A DNA stretch of 64,000 nucleotides from Arsenophonus fragariae (GTDB lineage Bacteria > Pseudomonadota > Gammaproteobacteria > Enterobacterales > Enterobacteriaceae). Below, piece after piece: positions 26,794 to 35,346 of this stretch. Where the stretch lies: contig JBDPYZ010000004.1 in NCBI GenBank assembly GCA_047291315.1, forward strand, positions 62,001 through 126,000. Direction: 5' to 3'. How positions within the stretch are numbered: position 1 is the stretch's first letter; every line of letters begins with the position of its first letter. Made by a program: the position numbers and the translations under genes. The notes below the pieces were generated by a model. It was not told where the DNA came from. It saw only the letters and a program-made list of their open reading frames with translations, and made no database searches.

Positions 26794-28016
26794 CTACAAT
26801 GTATCTAAAAAAGATACCGAACCTTTAATAAATCCGTCGAGGGAATAACGTACTGCATCCCAGCAGTGATTATGTGCATCAACGATTAAAGGAAGAATAT
26901 CACCTGTATTGCGGTCAACCTTGTAGGAGTACAACCGGGCTTCTTCCAGTGTATACTTGCAGCGTGGGTGAATGATGATTTTTTTAAAGCCTCTTAGGTG
27001 AGCAATACCATCTTCTACGCTACCATTCCACTTAGATGCCGGATCGATATTAAAGCCCTGCCGTTTTAAGTAGCTGATAGTCTCTGGTCTACTATTGTCT
27101 GCTTTGATTGGCCAGCGTTCCGATTCCGGGATCTCTTGATAAAAATTAGATAACGCATCCAACTCAACCCCAACCTTGTAGGCTTCGTATTCGATATACA
27201 AACAGTTGTTTAAAATGAAACTACGTATTAGTGTGCTAGGATCGTTTGAAAATCCAAAGTCTGCACCAAATAACAATCTGTCGGCATTTATCCACAAATC
27301 ATCATCAAACTCACAGACTTCATATTTCCCGTTAAGCACTTGCTTATTAGAATTTTCCAGATAAGCACCTTCCCAAATCCACGCATAGGTATTGTCATCA
27401 AGCCGTATCCTGTCATTTTTCCCGTCTTCCTCCAAAATATCAGGAAACCAAGGGTTGTCATTATAGTTAAGTTCAACCGAAAGACAGTTATTTGGCTTTT
27501 TCTGCCTAAAGCGAACATCCGTTGCGCTACCTTTTCGCTCGGGATTCCACGTTACCCAAATTTCAGAGCCTTCTTCTCTCACCGTCGGGATTAATTTTTG
27601 CCAAGCTCTGGTACGGTCTCTGCTTCATCTATCCAGCAAAACAGAATTGATGACTTCGATTTCAAACTATCCAAGTTGTGCCTTAATCCACAAAAAACAA
27701 AAGAAATCCGTTTATCTTTGGTGCGAATATATTTCTCACCAATATCAAAAAATGCATTTAGCCAGCGAATACTTTGTATTGCCTGTTTCACTTCCTGCAT
27801 ACTGGAGTCTTCAAGGGAGTTCATGAATTCTCGGGCACAAAGGATCACGCCTTTTTTTCCTCTACGGGCAGCGTGATACGCGTTAACCGCCAACATCAAT
27901 GAAAACGTGCGAGTTTTACCGCTTCCTCGCCCACCGTAAGCACATCGATAACGGGCACAACCGTTAAAAACGGTGATTAACTTCGAGGGTATTTCAATCG
28001 TTGCGACTTTCGTCAT
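26794..28016 (-). pseudogene. Terminase large subunit, frameshifted, copy A unit
   Basis: The N-terminal ATPase part (28016-27591) has Walker A GGRGSGKTRT and an acidic Walker B-like CWIDEAETVPEL. A small deletion at about 27605 then breaks the frame; the next frame continues WQKLIPTVREEGSEIWVTWN and the C-terminal nuclease part with FGADFGFSNDPST and DAHNHCWDAVRY (PBSX/Terminase_3 type, RNase H-like acidic residues). TerL drives DNA packaging and cuts the concatemer. The two halves together are of normal length, so a single lesion inactivates it. Confidence 0.88.
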
Positions 28017-28581
28017 TTTCGAAAATTCCTGTTTTCACATTAATGACTGATGGGAAAATATCTTGCGGCTCATCAAGTCCAGATGATTGTTTAATTTCAA
28101 GCAATAGCGTAGTGGGTACAGGAATACCTTCTATTTCCAAAAATTGGGCGGCCTCTAGTGAAGTAATTTCGCCAGATTTTTTGCGCTCAAGTATCGATCT
28201 TAAGTATTCTTTTTGTTGCTGCTTTTCATCGTTAAAAAAGACTTCATTGATCCCCATCTTTTTGTAAACAGCAATATCATTATGGTTTGGTAAAACTTCT
28301 TCTATCGTTGTGGTTTTGCCGTCTGGTGTTTGTTTGATAATTTTTCGTTTTCGGATTTTGGTATTTTGCCTTGCTGTTTCCGCAATTTCTTTTTTCAAAA
28401 TATCCGCTGCATGATGAAAGGCATGATCAAACTCGTAATAATCCTTTCGCCAGTTTCTGATCGTTTTCTCATCCACATGCAGCCATTTTGCAATGAAATG
28501 ATTTGATACTTTGCCTTTCACCAAAGACAGGTTGATCACGTCATCAATATACGCTTTTTTGTATTTCGCTTTCCCTGACAT
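27994..28581 (-). CDS. Terminase small subunit
   Basis: 195 residues, MSGKAKYKKAYIDDVINLSL, with an N-terminal helix-turn-helix (SNHFIAKWLHVDEKTIRNWR) that would bind the packaging site, and an acidic, helical remainder. It overlaps the terL start by 23 bases. The set of short repeats just upstream (28635-28741) is a candidate packaging or attachment site. Intact. Confidence 0.8.
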   Translation of the reverse strand: MSGKAKYKKAYIDDVINLSLVKGKVSNHFIAKWLHVDEKTIRNWRKDYYEFDHAFHHAADILKKEIAETARQNTKIRKRKIIKQTPDGKTTTIEEVLPNHNDIAVYKKMGINEVFFNDEKQQQKEYLRSILERKKSGEITSLEAAQFLEIEGIPVPTTLLLEIKQSSGLDEPQDIFPSVINVKTGIFENDESRND

Positions 28582-28634
28582 GACAACCTCTTTTTAACCT
28601 TTGTGCAACATTCGTAAAATTAGCCATTTTGGGT

Positions 28635-28741
28635 GCGGACTTATTTTGCGGAAGTATGCGAAAAAAATCCCTCTTCATGCGTTGTGATTATTAGGTTTTT
28701 CAATTTTTCAAAATGCGGAAGTATGACTGCGGAATTATGCG
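28635..28741. repeat. Four GCGGAAGTATGCG-like repeats upstream of terS
   Basis: GCGGACTTATT (28635), GCGGAAGTATGCG (28648), GCGGAAGTATG (28715) and GCGGAATTATGCG (28729) form two close pairs (13 and 14 bp apart) about 67 bp from each other, in the gap between terS and the integrase. Possible roles are TerS binding (pac/cos) or integrase arm sites. Confidence 0.6.
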
Positions 28742-28842
28742 TTTTTGGCTATTCTGTGAATTACCTTACTCAAGCCCTTTGATATCAAGCAAGTAAGGTT
28801 TTAACCCCATTTACCTTAATGATTAAAAAATAAACTGAATTG

Positions 28843-29835
28843 TTAAAAATCTATCGACAAAACTGACCCTGAAAATCGCCCATACACATTTGAAGTCGTT
28901 TCAATATTTTTGTGACCCAATATCTTAGCTATCACATGAATATCATTCCGTTTTTTAATAAGACCTACCGCAGCAAAATGCCGTAAGTTATGGAACTTTC
29001 CAATCCTGAATTTTTCCAGCAACGTCTTAACTATTCCTGTCGTACTATAATTTAATGACAATCTTTTCCCTGATTGACTGGTGATTAACGGCTCATCTAA
29101 ACCAAATTTGGTTTTGTCCAATAAAGACAACAATTCTTTTGGCATGGGTAACAATCGTTGAACGTCAGCTTTCAAACCTTCAACAACACCATGACGGGTT
29201 ACATGTTTTGAAATATTAAAATACTCCCATTGCATATCGGCATAATCCAATGCCAATATTTCACTAATCCGCAAACCCAATTTTGAAGCCAGAATAAAGG
29301 TGATTTTTTCTCTCACTGGTGATTGACTGATCATCTCTTCTACATTGCCAAAAACCGGAATGAAAATGGGCTTTTCCATCTTCTTTTTCAGTTTAGGAAT
29401 TGGACTCACGCCAACATTTCGCATCGCTTTTAACAACAAATAGGCAGAATGCAGATGTTTCAGTGTATTTTCCGGTAGTCCATTAAATTCACTCGGACGA
29501 ATATTCAACGCCAATTTTGCCTGCAACGTTTCGTCAATCGAAAACAACGCATGTTTAATCGTATCAAGGGAACTCTGGCGCAGATGCCCCATTTCACATT
29601 GTGAGACTTTTTTGCCAACATAAAACTGAATCAACTTGCGAAGATGCCAATCTCGGCATCGCTCTTTTTCTTTTGCTGTCATCGCCAAAAATCGCTCGGA
29701 TTCGCTCAGAAAAAGAAAACGGCACGCCGCATCGAGCTCCTTAAAATTCTTATAGAAACGGCCTGTGGGAGTTTCATAATGCACACGGAAATCCTCGCTA
29801 CCATGGCGATTTTTGACTAATTTAACTGAACTCAT
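28843..29835 (-). CDS. int: Tyrosine integrase of the phage-plasmid unit
   Basis: 330 residues with the tyrosine-recombinase catalytic set: Arg189 in SKLGLRISE, a lysine near 222, His282 and Arg285 in FHNLRHFAAV, His308 in ILGHKN and Tyr318 in SNVYGRFS. N-terminal part resembles P2/186-like integrases. It sits between the spanin genes and terS; its start overlaps the Rz1 stop. attP should lie in the 28582-28842 gap. This makes the element able to integrate despite its plasmid-type replication genes. Confidence 0.88.
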   Translation of the reverse strand: MSSVKLVKNRHGSEDFRVHYETPTGRFYKNFKELDAACRFLFLSESERFLAMTAKEKERCRDWHLRKLIQFYVGKKVSQCEMGHLRQSSLDTIKHALFSIDETLQAKLALNIRPSEFNGLPENTLKHLHSAYLLLKAMRNVGVSPIPKLKKKMEKPIFIPVFGNVEEMISQSPVREKITFILASKLGLRISEILALDYADMQWEYFNISKHVTRHGVVEGLKADVQRLLPMPKELLSLLDKTKFGLDEPLITSQSGKRLSLNYSTTGIVKTLLEKFRIGKFHNLRHFAAVGLIKKRNDIHVIAKILGHKNIETTSNVYGRFSGSVLSIDF

Positions 29836-30083
29836 TTGAGATTATTGTCGCTGCGCTTTGATGTAACCCTGAAGACCCAATATTTGGGCGGTAACCGTAG
29901 CAATTTGCTCTCGTAAGGTGTAATAAGCCTGTTCAGCGTCTGGTGTAAGTCTGGGGGAGGCGCCATCATCCACGCCGCTGGAGGAAGGGGGACCGGACTC
30001 TTTTGGGCAGGTGGCATTGACCCGCAGCCGCTTAAAACCCCGAGCAACATCCAGCCTAAGTGCCTCAATCCTCTGTCTTGCAT
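29832..30083 (-). CDS. Rz1-like outer-membrane spanin lipoprotein, nested in Rz
   Basis: An 83-residue ORF overlapping Rz in another frame. It shows a lipoprotein signal with lipobox (MLLGVLSGCGS) and a proline-rich mature part (PPAQKSPVPLPPAAW), both hallmarks of Rz1 o-spanins. It pairs with Rz across the periplasm to fuse inner and outer membranes at the end of lysis. Overlapping-gene pairs of this kind are typical of lambdoid phages. It extends 10 bases past Rz. Confidence 0.82.
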   Translation of the reverse strand: MQDRGLRHLGWMLLGVLSGCGSMPPAQKSPVPLPPAAWMMAPPPDLHQTLNRLITPYESKLLRLPPKYWVFRVTSKRSDNNLK

Positions 30084-30294
30084 GGGTTAATTCCTGATAA
30101 TGTTTTTTGTCCATCTCGACCAATTGGTCAAACTGAATACGTTGGGCCTGTATCTGATGTTCGGTTTTTTCCGCCTGTTGCCGGGCATGCTCCGCTTTCA
30201 CCCGCCAAAGGGTGGACTCTGAGCGATAATGCATCAGGCCAATCGACAGGGTCGTTATCACGGCCAGCAGGACAAGCAGTGATCCGCGCATCAT
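29842..30294 (-). CDS. Rz-like inner-membrane spanin
   Basis: 150 residues: N-terminal membrane anchor (GSLLVLLAVITTLSIGLMHY), then a long helical coiled-coil region rich in Gln, Glu and Arg (EHARQQAEKTEHQIQAQRIQ) to near the end. This is the i-spanin architecture. The start overlaps the endolysin stop (ATGA). Together with Rz1, endolysin and holin it forms a complete lysis cassette whose G+C is visibly higher than that of its surroundings. Confidence 0.85.
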   Translation of the reverse strand: MMRGSLLVLLAVITTLSIGLMHYRSESTLWRVKAEHARQQAEKTEHQIQAQRIQFDQLVEMDKKHYQELTHARQRIEALRLDVARGFKRLRVNATCPKESGPPSSSGVDDGASPRLTPDAEQAYYTLREQIATVTAQILGLQGYIKAQRQ

Positions 30295-30716
30295 GACAAA
30301 AACCTCTCCCGTTCCGCCGCTCGCCGTCTGACCAGTCCAGTCAGTTTTTCCCCGTCAGCATAGACCCAGCGGTTAAATTCATCGGCCGCGCCCGCATAAT
30401 CGCCCGTATTAAGTTTGTTTAACAGGGTCGAAGTAGTAAATTCTTCCTCACCGATGTTAAAGAGCAGTGATACCAGCGCATTAAACTGTGCCTGCGTCAA
30501 CGTGACCGCCACAAGCTGGTTAATTATTTCCTCTGTCTGCCGGATTTCATCCTTTAAAAACCTTTCCGCCTGTGACTGACTGATAATCATCTCCGCTGTT
30601 ACACCTTGCGTATGACCATAGCCAATCGTCCAGCGTCCTGCCGGACAGCGATAAGCCCGCAGGCGACACCCCTCAAACTGTTTAATCCGACTTATTCCCT
30701 CGTCGCTGGTTGTCAT
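30291..30716 (-). CDS. Phage lysozyme (GH24 endolysin)
   Basis: 141 residues of the T4/P22 lysozyme family: the catalytic triad spacing Glu15-(8 residues)-Cys24-(5 residues)-Thr30 is seen in FEGCRLRAYRCPAGRWTIGY, followed by GHT. It hydrolyses the MurNAc-GlcNAc bond. There is no N-terminal membrane or signal segment, so release should depend on the holin encoded just upstream. The start overlaps the 3' end of the holin gene. Confidence 0.9.
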   Translation of the reverse strand: MTTSDEGISRIKQFEGCRLRAYRCPAGRWTIGYGHTQGVTAEMIISQSQAERFLKDEIRQTEEIINQLVAVTLTQAQFNALVSLLFNIGEEEFTTSTLLNKLNTGDYAGAADEFNRWVYADGEKLTGLVRRRAAERERFLS

Positions 30717-31062
30717 CTTTTTTAGTCCCTGTTTTCTGCTTTTTAATGGATAACCAGGTCCCTCTGAGCGGCAGTGAAGCCGTTAATGTCTCCCCCAGAA
30801 AATCGGTGCCAATGTAACCGATAAAAACACTGGTCAGATAGACAAGACGCGAACTTAATCCTAAAAACTCCAGCAGGTCACGCGCAAACCACGCAATAAT
30901 CGCGCATATCGTGGCATCAATTAGTGTCTTGCGCCATTTTTTCTCCTGATATCTGCCGCGCAGCCACGCCATCAGAAACGCCAACATCGCACCTACACCC
31001 TGCTCTTTAATCGAAACAAGAAAAACGCAAACGCTCTCCCATGGCTCGGTTAGTTTGTCCAT
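30682..31062 (-). CDS. Phage holin
   Basis: About 126 residues from ATG 31062 (MDKLTEPWESVCVFLVSIKE). Hydrophobic segments around GVGAMLAFLMAWL, TICAIIAWFARDLLEFLG and RLVYLTSVFIGYIGTDFLG give three membrane spans, with a charged C-terminal tail (KKQKTGTKKDDNQRR), the class I holin pattern of the lambda/HP1-type family. ATG 31062 is preferred because it forms a TAATG junction with the preceding nuclease gene; the in-frame ATG at 31077 lies inside that gene. Confidence 0.82.
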   Translation of the reverse strand: MDKLTEPWESVCVFLVSIKEQGVGAMLAFLMAWLRGRYQEKKWRKTLIDATICAIIAWFARDLLEFLGLSSRLVYLTSVFIGYIGTDFLGETLTASLPLRGTWLSIKKQKTGTKKDDNQRRGNKSD

Positions 31063-31814
31063 TAATGTTTTTCCCATGCCTTTTCACCCGTCACAAACGG
31101 ATTGTGCACACCGGTAATTGCAGTAATACGCCGGTCGCGTTCCCGTTCGCGCGCATCCGGTGGATATTGCCTGTCCCACTGCATCAAAATCGCTTGCTGC
31201 TTAAGGGGTATCACAAAACCATACCGGTCTGACATATAAAACCAGACACGGGAGACGAGACCCTTGACTTCATCGCGCGGTTCAAAAACCCGCTGTTTAA
31301 AATCCGGACGGCTCTGACACTGCCCGTAAACAAAAGGAACAGGCCCTGCTTCCCCAAACGGCATATTTCCACGGTCGTTATTCACTTCACCTGACTCCGG
31401 TGCCAGATTGTGCAAATCGCCTTCCGCTTTTCGAAATTCGGGGTCTTCTTGACGGCAGCCTTTTCGGCCGCCTTTTTCTTTACAGCCAAACGCCTGACCG
31501 AATACCGACGCCGGCACGATATGCTCCCACTCAATCCGCTGTGCACGATGACGGTGAACTTCCCGTCTGACCGCCTGACCACAACTTTCAAGGTCAATTC
31601 GACCCCCGTTTTTTCCTGTCCACTGCCAGTCACAGCCACAATAGAGGGTGCCACCTGCACCCTGATTGAGGTCGTTGTAAACGGCCTGACGGGAGACCCA
31701 TTTCGCTTCACTGAAACTCTTCGGGGTATTAACCGGCTTAGCCGCCTGAGCGGGTGTGCTTAACACACTCAACAAGCACAGGATACCGATTACCCAATGT
31801 TGTCTGATAATCAT
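31062..31814 (-). CDS. EndA-like secreted endonuclease
   Basis: 250 residues with a signal peptide (GILCLLSVLSTPAQA then AK) and the endonuclease I fold: IEWEHIVPASVFGQAF with the catalytic His, DLHNLAPESGEVNNDRGNMP with metal-binding Asn, and several Cys for periplasmic disulfides. EndA-type enzymes degrade double-stranded DNA outside the cytoplasm. Here it is translationally coupled to the holin and follows a YpfJ-like peptidase, an unusual lysis-operon position; the chromosomal endA has a different context. G+C is higher than in flanking genes. Confidence 0.85.
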   Translation of the reverse strand: MIIRQHWVIGILCLLSVLSTPAQAAKPVNTPKSFSEAKWVSRQAVYNDLNQGAGGTLYCGCDWQWTGKNGGRIDLESCGQAVRREVHRHRAQRIEWEHIVPASVFGQAFGCKEKGGRKGCRQEDPEFRKAEGDLHNLAPESGEVNNDRGNMPFGEAGPVPFVYGQCQSRPDFKQRVFEPRDEVKGLVSRVWFYMSDRYGFVIPLKQQAILMQWDRQYPPDARERERDRRITAITGVHNPFVTGEKAWEKH

Positions 31815-32735
31815 CGTATCTCCTTGAAGGTATTACATTGTTTTGGGTCACCGCTATCAAAACCCCGTTTAAACCAGTTATGACGCTGTGCCGATGTCCC
31901 GTGAGTGAACGTATCCGGTACTACCCGTCCAAGACCTTCCTTTTGGAGACGGTCATCACCAATCGCCTCGGCCGCACCCAACGCGTTATCCAAATCCCCC
32001 GGCTCCAGTATCCCTTCCTCCTGCATATAATGGCCCCATACCCCCGCATAGCAGTCCGCCTGCAATTCCAGCTTCACCGATAACTTATTGGCCGATTTCG
32101 TTGACATATTCGCCTGTGCCAAGTCCACTTTCTTCAGGACACCCAGCAGGTTCTGAACATGATGACCCACTTCATGGGCTATCACATAGCCAAAGGCAAA
32201 TTCACCGTCTGCCCCCAGTCTGTCTTTCATCTCGTCATAAAATGACAGGTCAATATATATCGTGCTATCAGCAGGACAATAAAATGGCCCTATCAGGGTG
32301 TACCCCGTGCCACAGTCCGTCTGGGTCTCTCCGCGGTACATCACCAGTTTCGGTAGCAGGTAACCACCGTCAGACTCAAACTTAGAATCAGGCTTAGACT
32401 TATGCTCATAAAATATCTTGGTCCAGACATCTTCGGTTGACGCCAGTATCACCGAAGTAAACCGGCCCGCTTCCGATGCCTGAAGAGATGTGGCAAAAGC
32501 CCAGCGATAGCCCCCCCAGTAACAGCAGGAGGATAACTACCACCCACCCCCACCAACGCCAGCGGGAAAACGCAAAACCTTCCGCTAATAGCGGTTTGTA
32601 TTTTGGTTTCCTTTTCTTTGCCTTTTTCTTCCGTCGTCGCCGAACTTTTGTCAGGTTGTCATTCTCTTCCTGTGCTTCCGGACTATCGCGCCGGTCTTCC
32701 ACCTGCTCACTTTCCCGTCTCTCTCTCCAGCGCAT
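31811..32735 (-). pseudogene. YpfJ-like neutral zinc metallopeptidase, one-base frameshift
   Basis: From ATG 32735 (MRWRERRESEQVEDRRDS, as in YpfJ) a basic stretch and one membrane span (WGWVVVILLLLLGG) are read. After a run of seven C at 32511-32517 the frame changes: the following frame gives ATSLQASEAGRFTSVILAST and then the whole catalytic domain with the zinc motif HEVGHH and ELQADCYAGVW to FDSGDPKQCNTF. Removing one base would give about 307 residues, close to YpfJ. Either a dead gene or one expressed by slippage on the homopolymer. Confidence 0.78.
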
Positions 32736-32754
32736 TTATGCCTCTTTTTAATCA

Positions 32755-32790
32755 ATAAAAAAGGCCACCTGAGCGACCTCTTTAAAAAAT
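32755..32790 (-). terminator. Possible terminator upstream of the peptidase gene
   Basis: On the minus strand GGTCGC-TCAG-GTGGCC followed by TTTTTT makes a short G+C-rich hairpin with wobble pairs and a T-run. It would end transcripts from the secreted-protein gene at 32975-33403. Confidence 0.45.
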
Positions 32791-32871
32791 AGAACGGTAG
32801 CCAGCCGCCTTCCTCGTTTTAGTTATTTAATTTGGGAGTATGGCGGTGGCGTAAATGAAAATATCTCTTTG

Positions 32872-32921
32872 TTGACATCCTCCCCGCCCTGAATAACGGG
32901 GTTTTACGACGCACCAGATAA
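32872..32921 (+). mobile_element. 50-bp IS200/IS605 end remnant
   Basis: TTGACATCCTCCCCGCCC joined to ACGGGGTTTTACGACGCACC and AGATAA. The second part is the right end of the element at 37861-38177; the first 12 bases equal the outer part of its left hairpin. A collinear 50-bp copy lies on the minus strand at 36603-36652. Confidence 0.75.
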
Positions 32922-32974
32922 AACTTAAAATCATTAATACGACAGAGCGGATTAATTAACCAGTTATTTTACGG

Positions 32975-33403
32975 TTAATTAATTTCGAAAGAACACTGCG
33001 TTGCACCAGCTGTACAGTGAGGTAAAATTCGACCGTCAGACTGTCTCTCATTTTCCCATACTGTTCCTACTGGTCGCACCGCTGACAAAGCGGTTAGTGA
33101 CATTCTCATTCCAACATTTGGCGCACTCCCGACATAGTCACAGCTAACCGTTTTTTCACCAGTAATATAACTTTCCCTGAAAGATACCACGCTCAAATCT
33201 TCTTCATCGGCGATGGGGTTTTCACCTGCCCAAGTATAATTATTAGTAGCAGTAGCGGTATAAACGAAACCACCATGCTCCCCTCCCTGCTGCTGAATAT
33301 TTTGAACTTCAGGACAGGAGATAGTGGGTAGTCTTGTCATGGCAAATGATGATTTTTGTAAAAACATCGCTATTAGTAACATCAAAAAAATTGATTTTTT
33401 CAT
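32975..33403 (-). CDS. Secreted protein, DUF3757-like
   Basis: 142 residues with a clear signal peptide (KKSIFLMLLIAMFLQKSSFA). The mature part has CPEVQNIQQ, YTWAGENPIADEEDLSVVSF and ECD-type cysteines (VSCDYVG, PHCTAGATQCSF), a layout I associate with DUF3757 secreted proteins of gamma-proteobacteria and insect-associated bacteria. Function unknown. It stands between the lysis region and the replication genes, with a transposable-element remnant directly downstream, and could be a lysogenic-conversion gene. Confidence 0.55.
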   Translation of the reverse strand: MKKSIFLMLLIAMFLQKSSFAMTRLPTISCPEVQNIQQQGGEHGGFVYTATATNNYTWAGENPIADEEDLSVVSFRESYITGEKTVSCDYVGSAPNVGMRMSLTALSAVRPVGTVWENERQSDGRILPHCTAGATQCSFEIN

Positions 33404-33460
33404 TTAGTAATCCTTTTTTGTTTGTGTAACAAAAATAAATGCTCTGTCGTATTAAAAAAT

Positions 33461-33571
33461 TTATCGCCGAAAAATAAACGTCATCCCTTCAACTATCGCC
33501 TCGGCGGTAGTTCTTGCTGCCTCAATGACCTCAGATTTTTTGCATCTTTTTTTGACCAAATGCGTCACCAC
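33461..33571 (-). CDS. Possible very small ORF downstream of dnaC
   Basis: GTG 33571 to TAA 33461-33463 gives 36 residues (VVTHLVKKRCKKSEVIEAAR then a helical end FIFRR). A GAGGT precedes it. The helical, basic composition is protein-like, and it is cotranscribed with dnaC, but there is no recognised family. Low confidence. Confidence 0.3.
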   Translation of the reverse strand: MVTHLVKKRCKKSEVIEAARTTAEAIVEGMTFIFRR

Positions 33572-33592
33572 CTCATAAAAACCTCTGTTCTG

Positions 33593-34321
33593 TCAATGAA
33601 TTTTCCTGCGGTAGCTGGCCCAGTTGAAATTAACCACGGTGGGTTTACCCATCCTTAAGCGATCGACGATTCGCTCCCCCAATATCTCGGTTAATTGTTG
33701 TTGCGGTAAATTGGTCAAAATTCCCGTTGGTTTCTTGTTTGATGTTCTACGATCGATGATTTGAAAAATCACCAGTTCTTCATTGAGATTGTTTCTCTGA
33801 ACACCAACATCATCGAAGACTAGTAAATCAACACCGCACAAATCATCGATTAGTTGTGATTCGGTATATTGAGATCCGTTCTCGTAAGTTCTTCTCAATC
33901 TCATCATCAGGTCAGGAAAAGTGACAATTAAGATACTCATTCCATTTTGAATTAACCGATTCCCAATTGCTGCTGCGAGGTGATTTTTCCCTGTACCAGA
34001 ATGACCACTAAAAACAAAACCACCAAAGTATTTTCCGAAATTATCCACATAGTTTTTTGCTTTGAATTTCGCTTGGCTTTGCTCAGTCGTTAAAGCCTCA
34101 AAGGTGTTAAAGGTACAATGCTTGTGAAGTTTAGAAATACCGGAATTGCCCATGATGTTGTGCAGTCTTCTGACTCGGTTTTTTTCGTCAATTCGTTTTG
34201 ACTCCAACATCGACTGTTCACTATGCCACGCGAACAACTCGTCAACGGTATTAAATTTTGGTTTAACGTGTTTTGGCATCAGTTTAAAAAATCGGGTTAA
34301 TACTGAATTTGTGGTATTCAA
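33593..34321 (-). CDS. DnaC-like helicase loader
   Basis: 242 residues, AAA+ ATPase of the DnaC/IstB family: Walker A GHSGTGKNHLAAAIG, Walker B VDLLVFDDVG, sensor-type TGILTNL, and arginine finger area (ERIVDRLRMGKP). In phage genomes such proteins load the host DnaB helicase at the phage origin. It follows a DnaT-like primosomal gene at 34493-35308 on the same strand, forming a replication-initiation pair like those of lambdoid phages. Confidence 0.9.
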   Translation of the reverse strand: MNTTNSVLTRFFKLMPKHVKPKFNTVDELFAWHSEQSMLESKRIDEKNRVRRLHNIMGNSGISKLHKHCTFNTFEALTTEQSQAKFKAKNYVDNFGKYFGGFVFSGHSGTGKNHLAAAIGNRLIQNGMSILIVTFPDLMMRLRRTYENGSQYTESQLIDDLCGVDLLVFDDVGVQRNNLNEELVIFQIIDRRTSNKKPTGILTNLPQQQLTEILGERIVDRLRMGKPTVVNFNWASYRRKIH

Positions 34322-34492
34322 AATTCCTCCGGCGTGAGCAAACTAGAAAAACATCGCATATCGCTCCATAAACGACGATAAAATTTAATTAGCATTGAAT
34401 TACGTTTTTATCTAAAAAATCTCTTAGGATGTATCATAGAGGGTTTTAGAGGTAGTCTGAGAGATACCTTGATATTGAATTTTTAAATTTAG

Positions 34493-35308
34493 CTAAAAAT
34501 CATCAGTGATGAAAACATCTGTTTTGTCGATCTCTTTGAATCGATATCGGGATTTTTTAGATTGAATATCTTTTGGCTCAAAAAGTCCTTGCCAACCATT
34601 AGCGATACTGGTGTTGATAATATCTTCGGGTTGATGACCTCTCTCACGACACCTAACCAACAGCTTGATAGTCTGATTAACCGTCATTTGAGATTTGATA
34701 GGTTTGTTAATTTCTTTGCGGTATTGCCACCAAGAATTCCAAATGGATTTTGATAACCAACTGGGAAGTTCTACTGAGTTTGGATCAAAAACCTTCGATT
34801 TTTTTGTAAGGGAGATTATAGAGGGATCTATTGTAATCTCTGTGTAGTCTCTGTTTATTATGTTGGCAGGGTTAGCACCAACAAGTTGGTGGACAACCTT
34901 GCCAGCTTGTTGGCAGAAATCCTGCATACTTGTTGGTGCTAAACTTACATTCTTGCTGACGGTATCATTATCGGTTTCTCGATGTTCATCAGTGCATACT
35001 TTATTTAATGCTTCCTGAAGCACTATGTCATTGATACGAAAATGCATTTTAGCGGGAGTGCTCATCAATTTTTCTTCAAGTACCCCAATTTTAACAAGGC
35101 GTTTTCTAGCCGTTTCCTGCTCAGTACGAGTCAGCCCAGTTTCATCCTCAATTTCTGTACGAGTTTTGTAAAACCATGCTTTTTTCGTTCTGTTGTGCCA
35201 GTAAATGAGTTGCGATAAAAGCAGCGCACCAGTTATGCCTATCCCTAATCTGACAAAAACTCGTTGAAAAGCGATTGGACGGTCTAGCGTCTGAGTAAGA
35301 ATGCTCAT
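34493..35308 (-). CDS. Phage replication protein with winged helix and DnaT-like C-terminus
   Basis: 271 residues. The N-terminal part (GALLLSQLIYWHNRTKKAWF, EIEDETGLTRTEQETARKRL) is a winged-helix DNA-binding domain often found in phage replication proteins; the end (ELPSWLSKSIWNSWWQYRKE, IINTSIANGWQGLF) resembles the DnaT/phage primosomal C-terminal domain. It probably recognises the phage origin and recruits DnaC. It is divergently placed from ParA with a perfect DnaA box between them. Confidence 0.8.
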   Translation of the reverse strand: MSILTQTLDRPIAFQRVFVRLGIGITGALLLSQLIYWHNRTKKAWFYKTRTEIEDETGLTRTEQETARKRLVKIGVLEEKLMSTPAKMHFRINDIVLQEALNKVCTDEHRETDNDTVSKNVSLAPTSMQDFCQQAGKVVHQLVGANPANIINRDYTEITIDPSIISLTKKSKVFDPNSVELPSWLSKSIWNSWWQYRKEINKPIKSQMTVNQTIKLLVRCRERGHQPEDIINTSIANGWQGLFEPKDIQSKKSRYRFKEIDKTDVFITDDF

Positions 35309-35346
35309 TTTAACCCCTATTTAAGGAAATTATTTCCAAACGGATG

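Noticed and set aside
24208..28016. Sequencing error as sole cause of the frameshifts in copy A
   Set aside because: Some lie in homopolymers and could be errors, but substitutions to stops, lost start codons and deletions between repeats in the same module cannot be explained that way.
31410..31763. 117-residue plus-strand ORF
   Set aside because: Lies entirely antisense to the EndA-like gene, which has clear family signatures; long antisense frames are expected in G+C-richer DNA.
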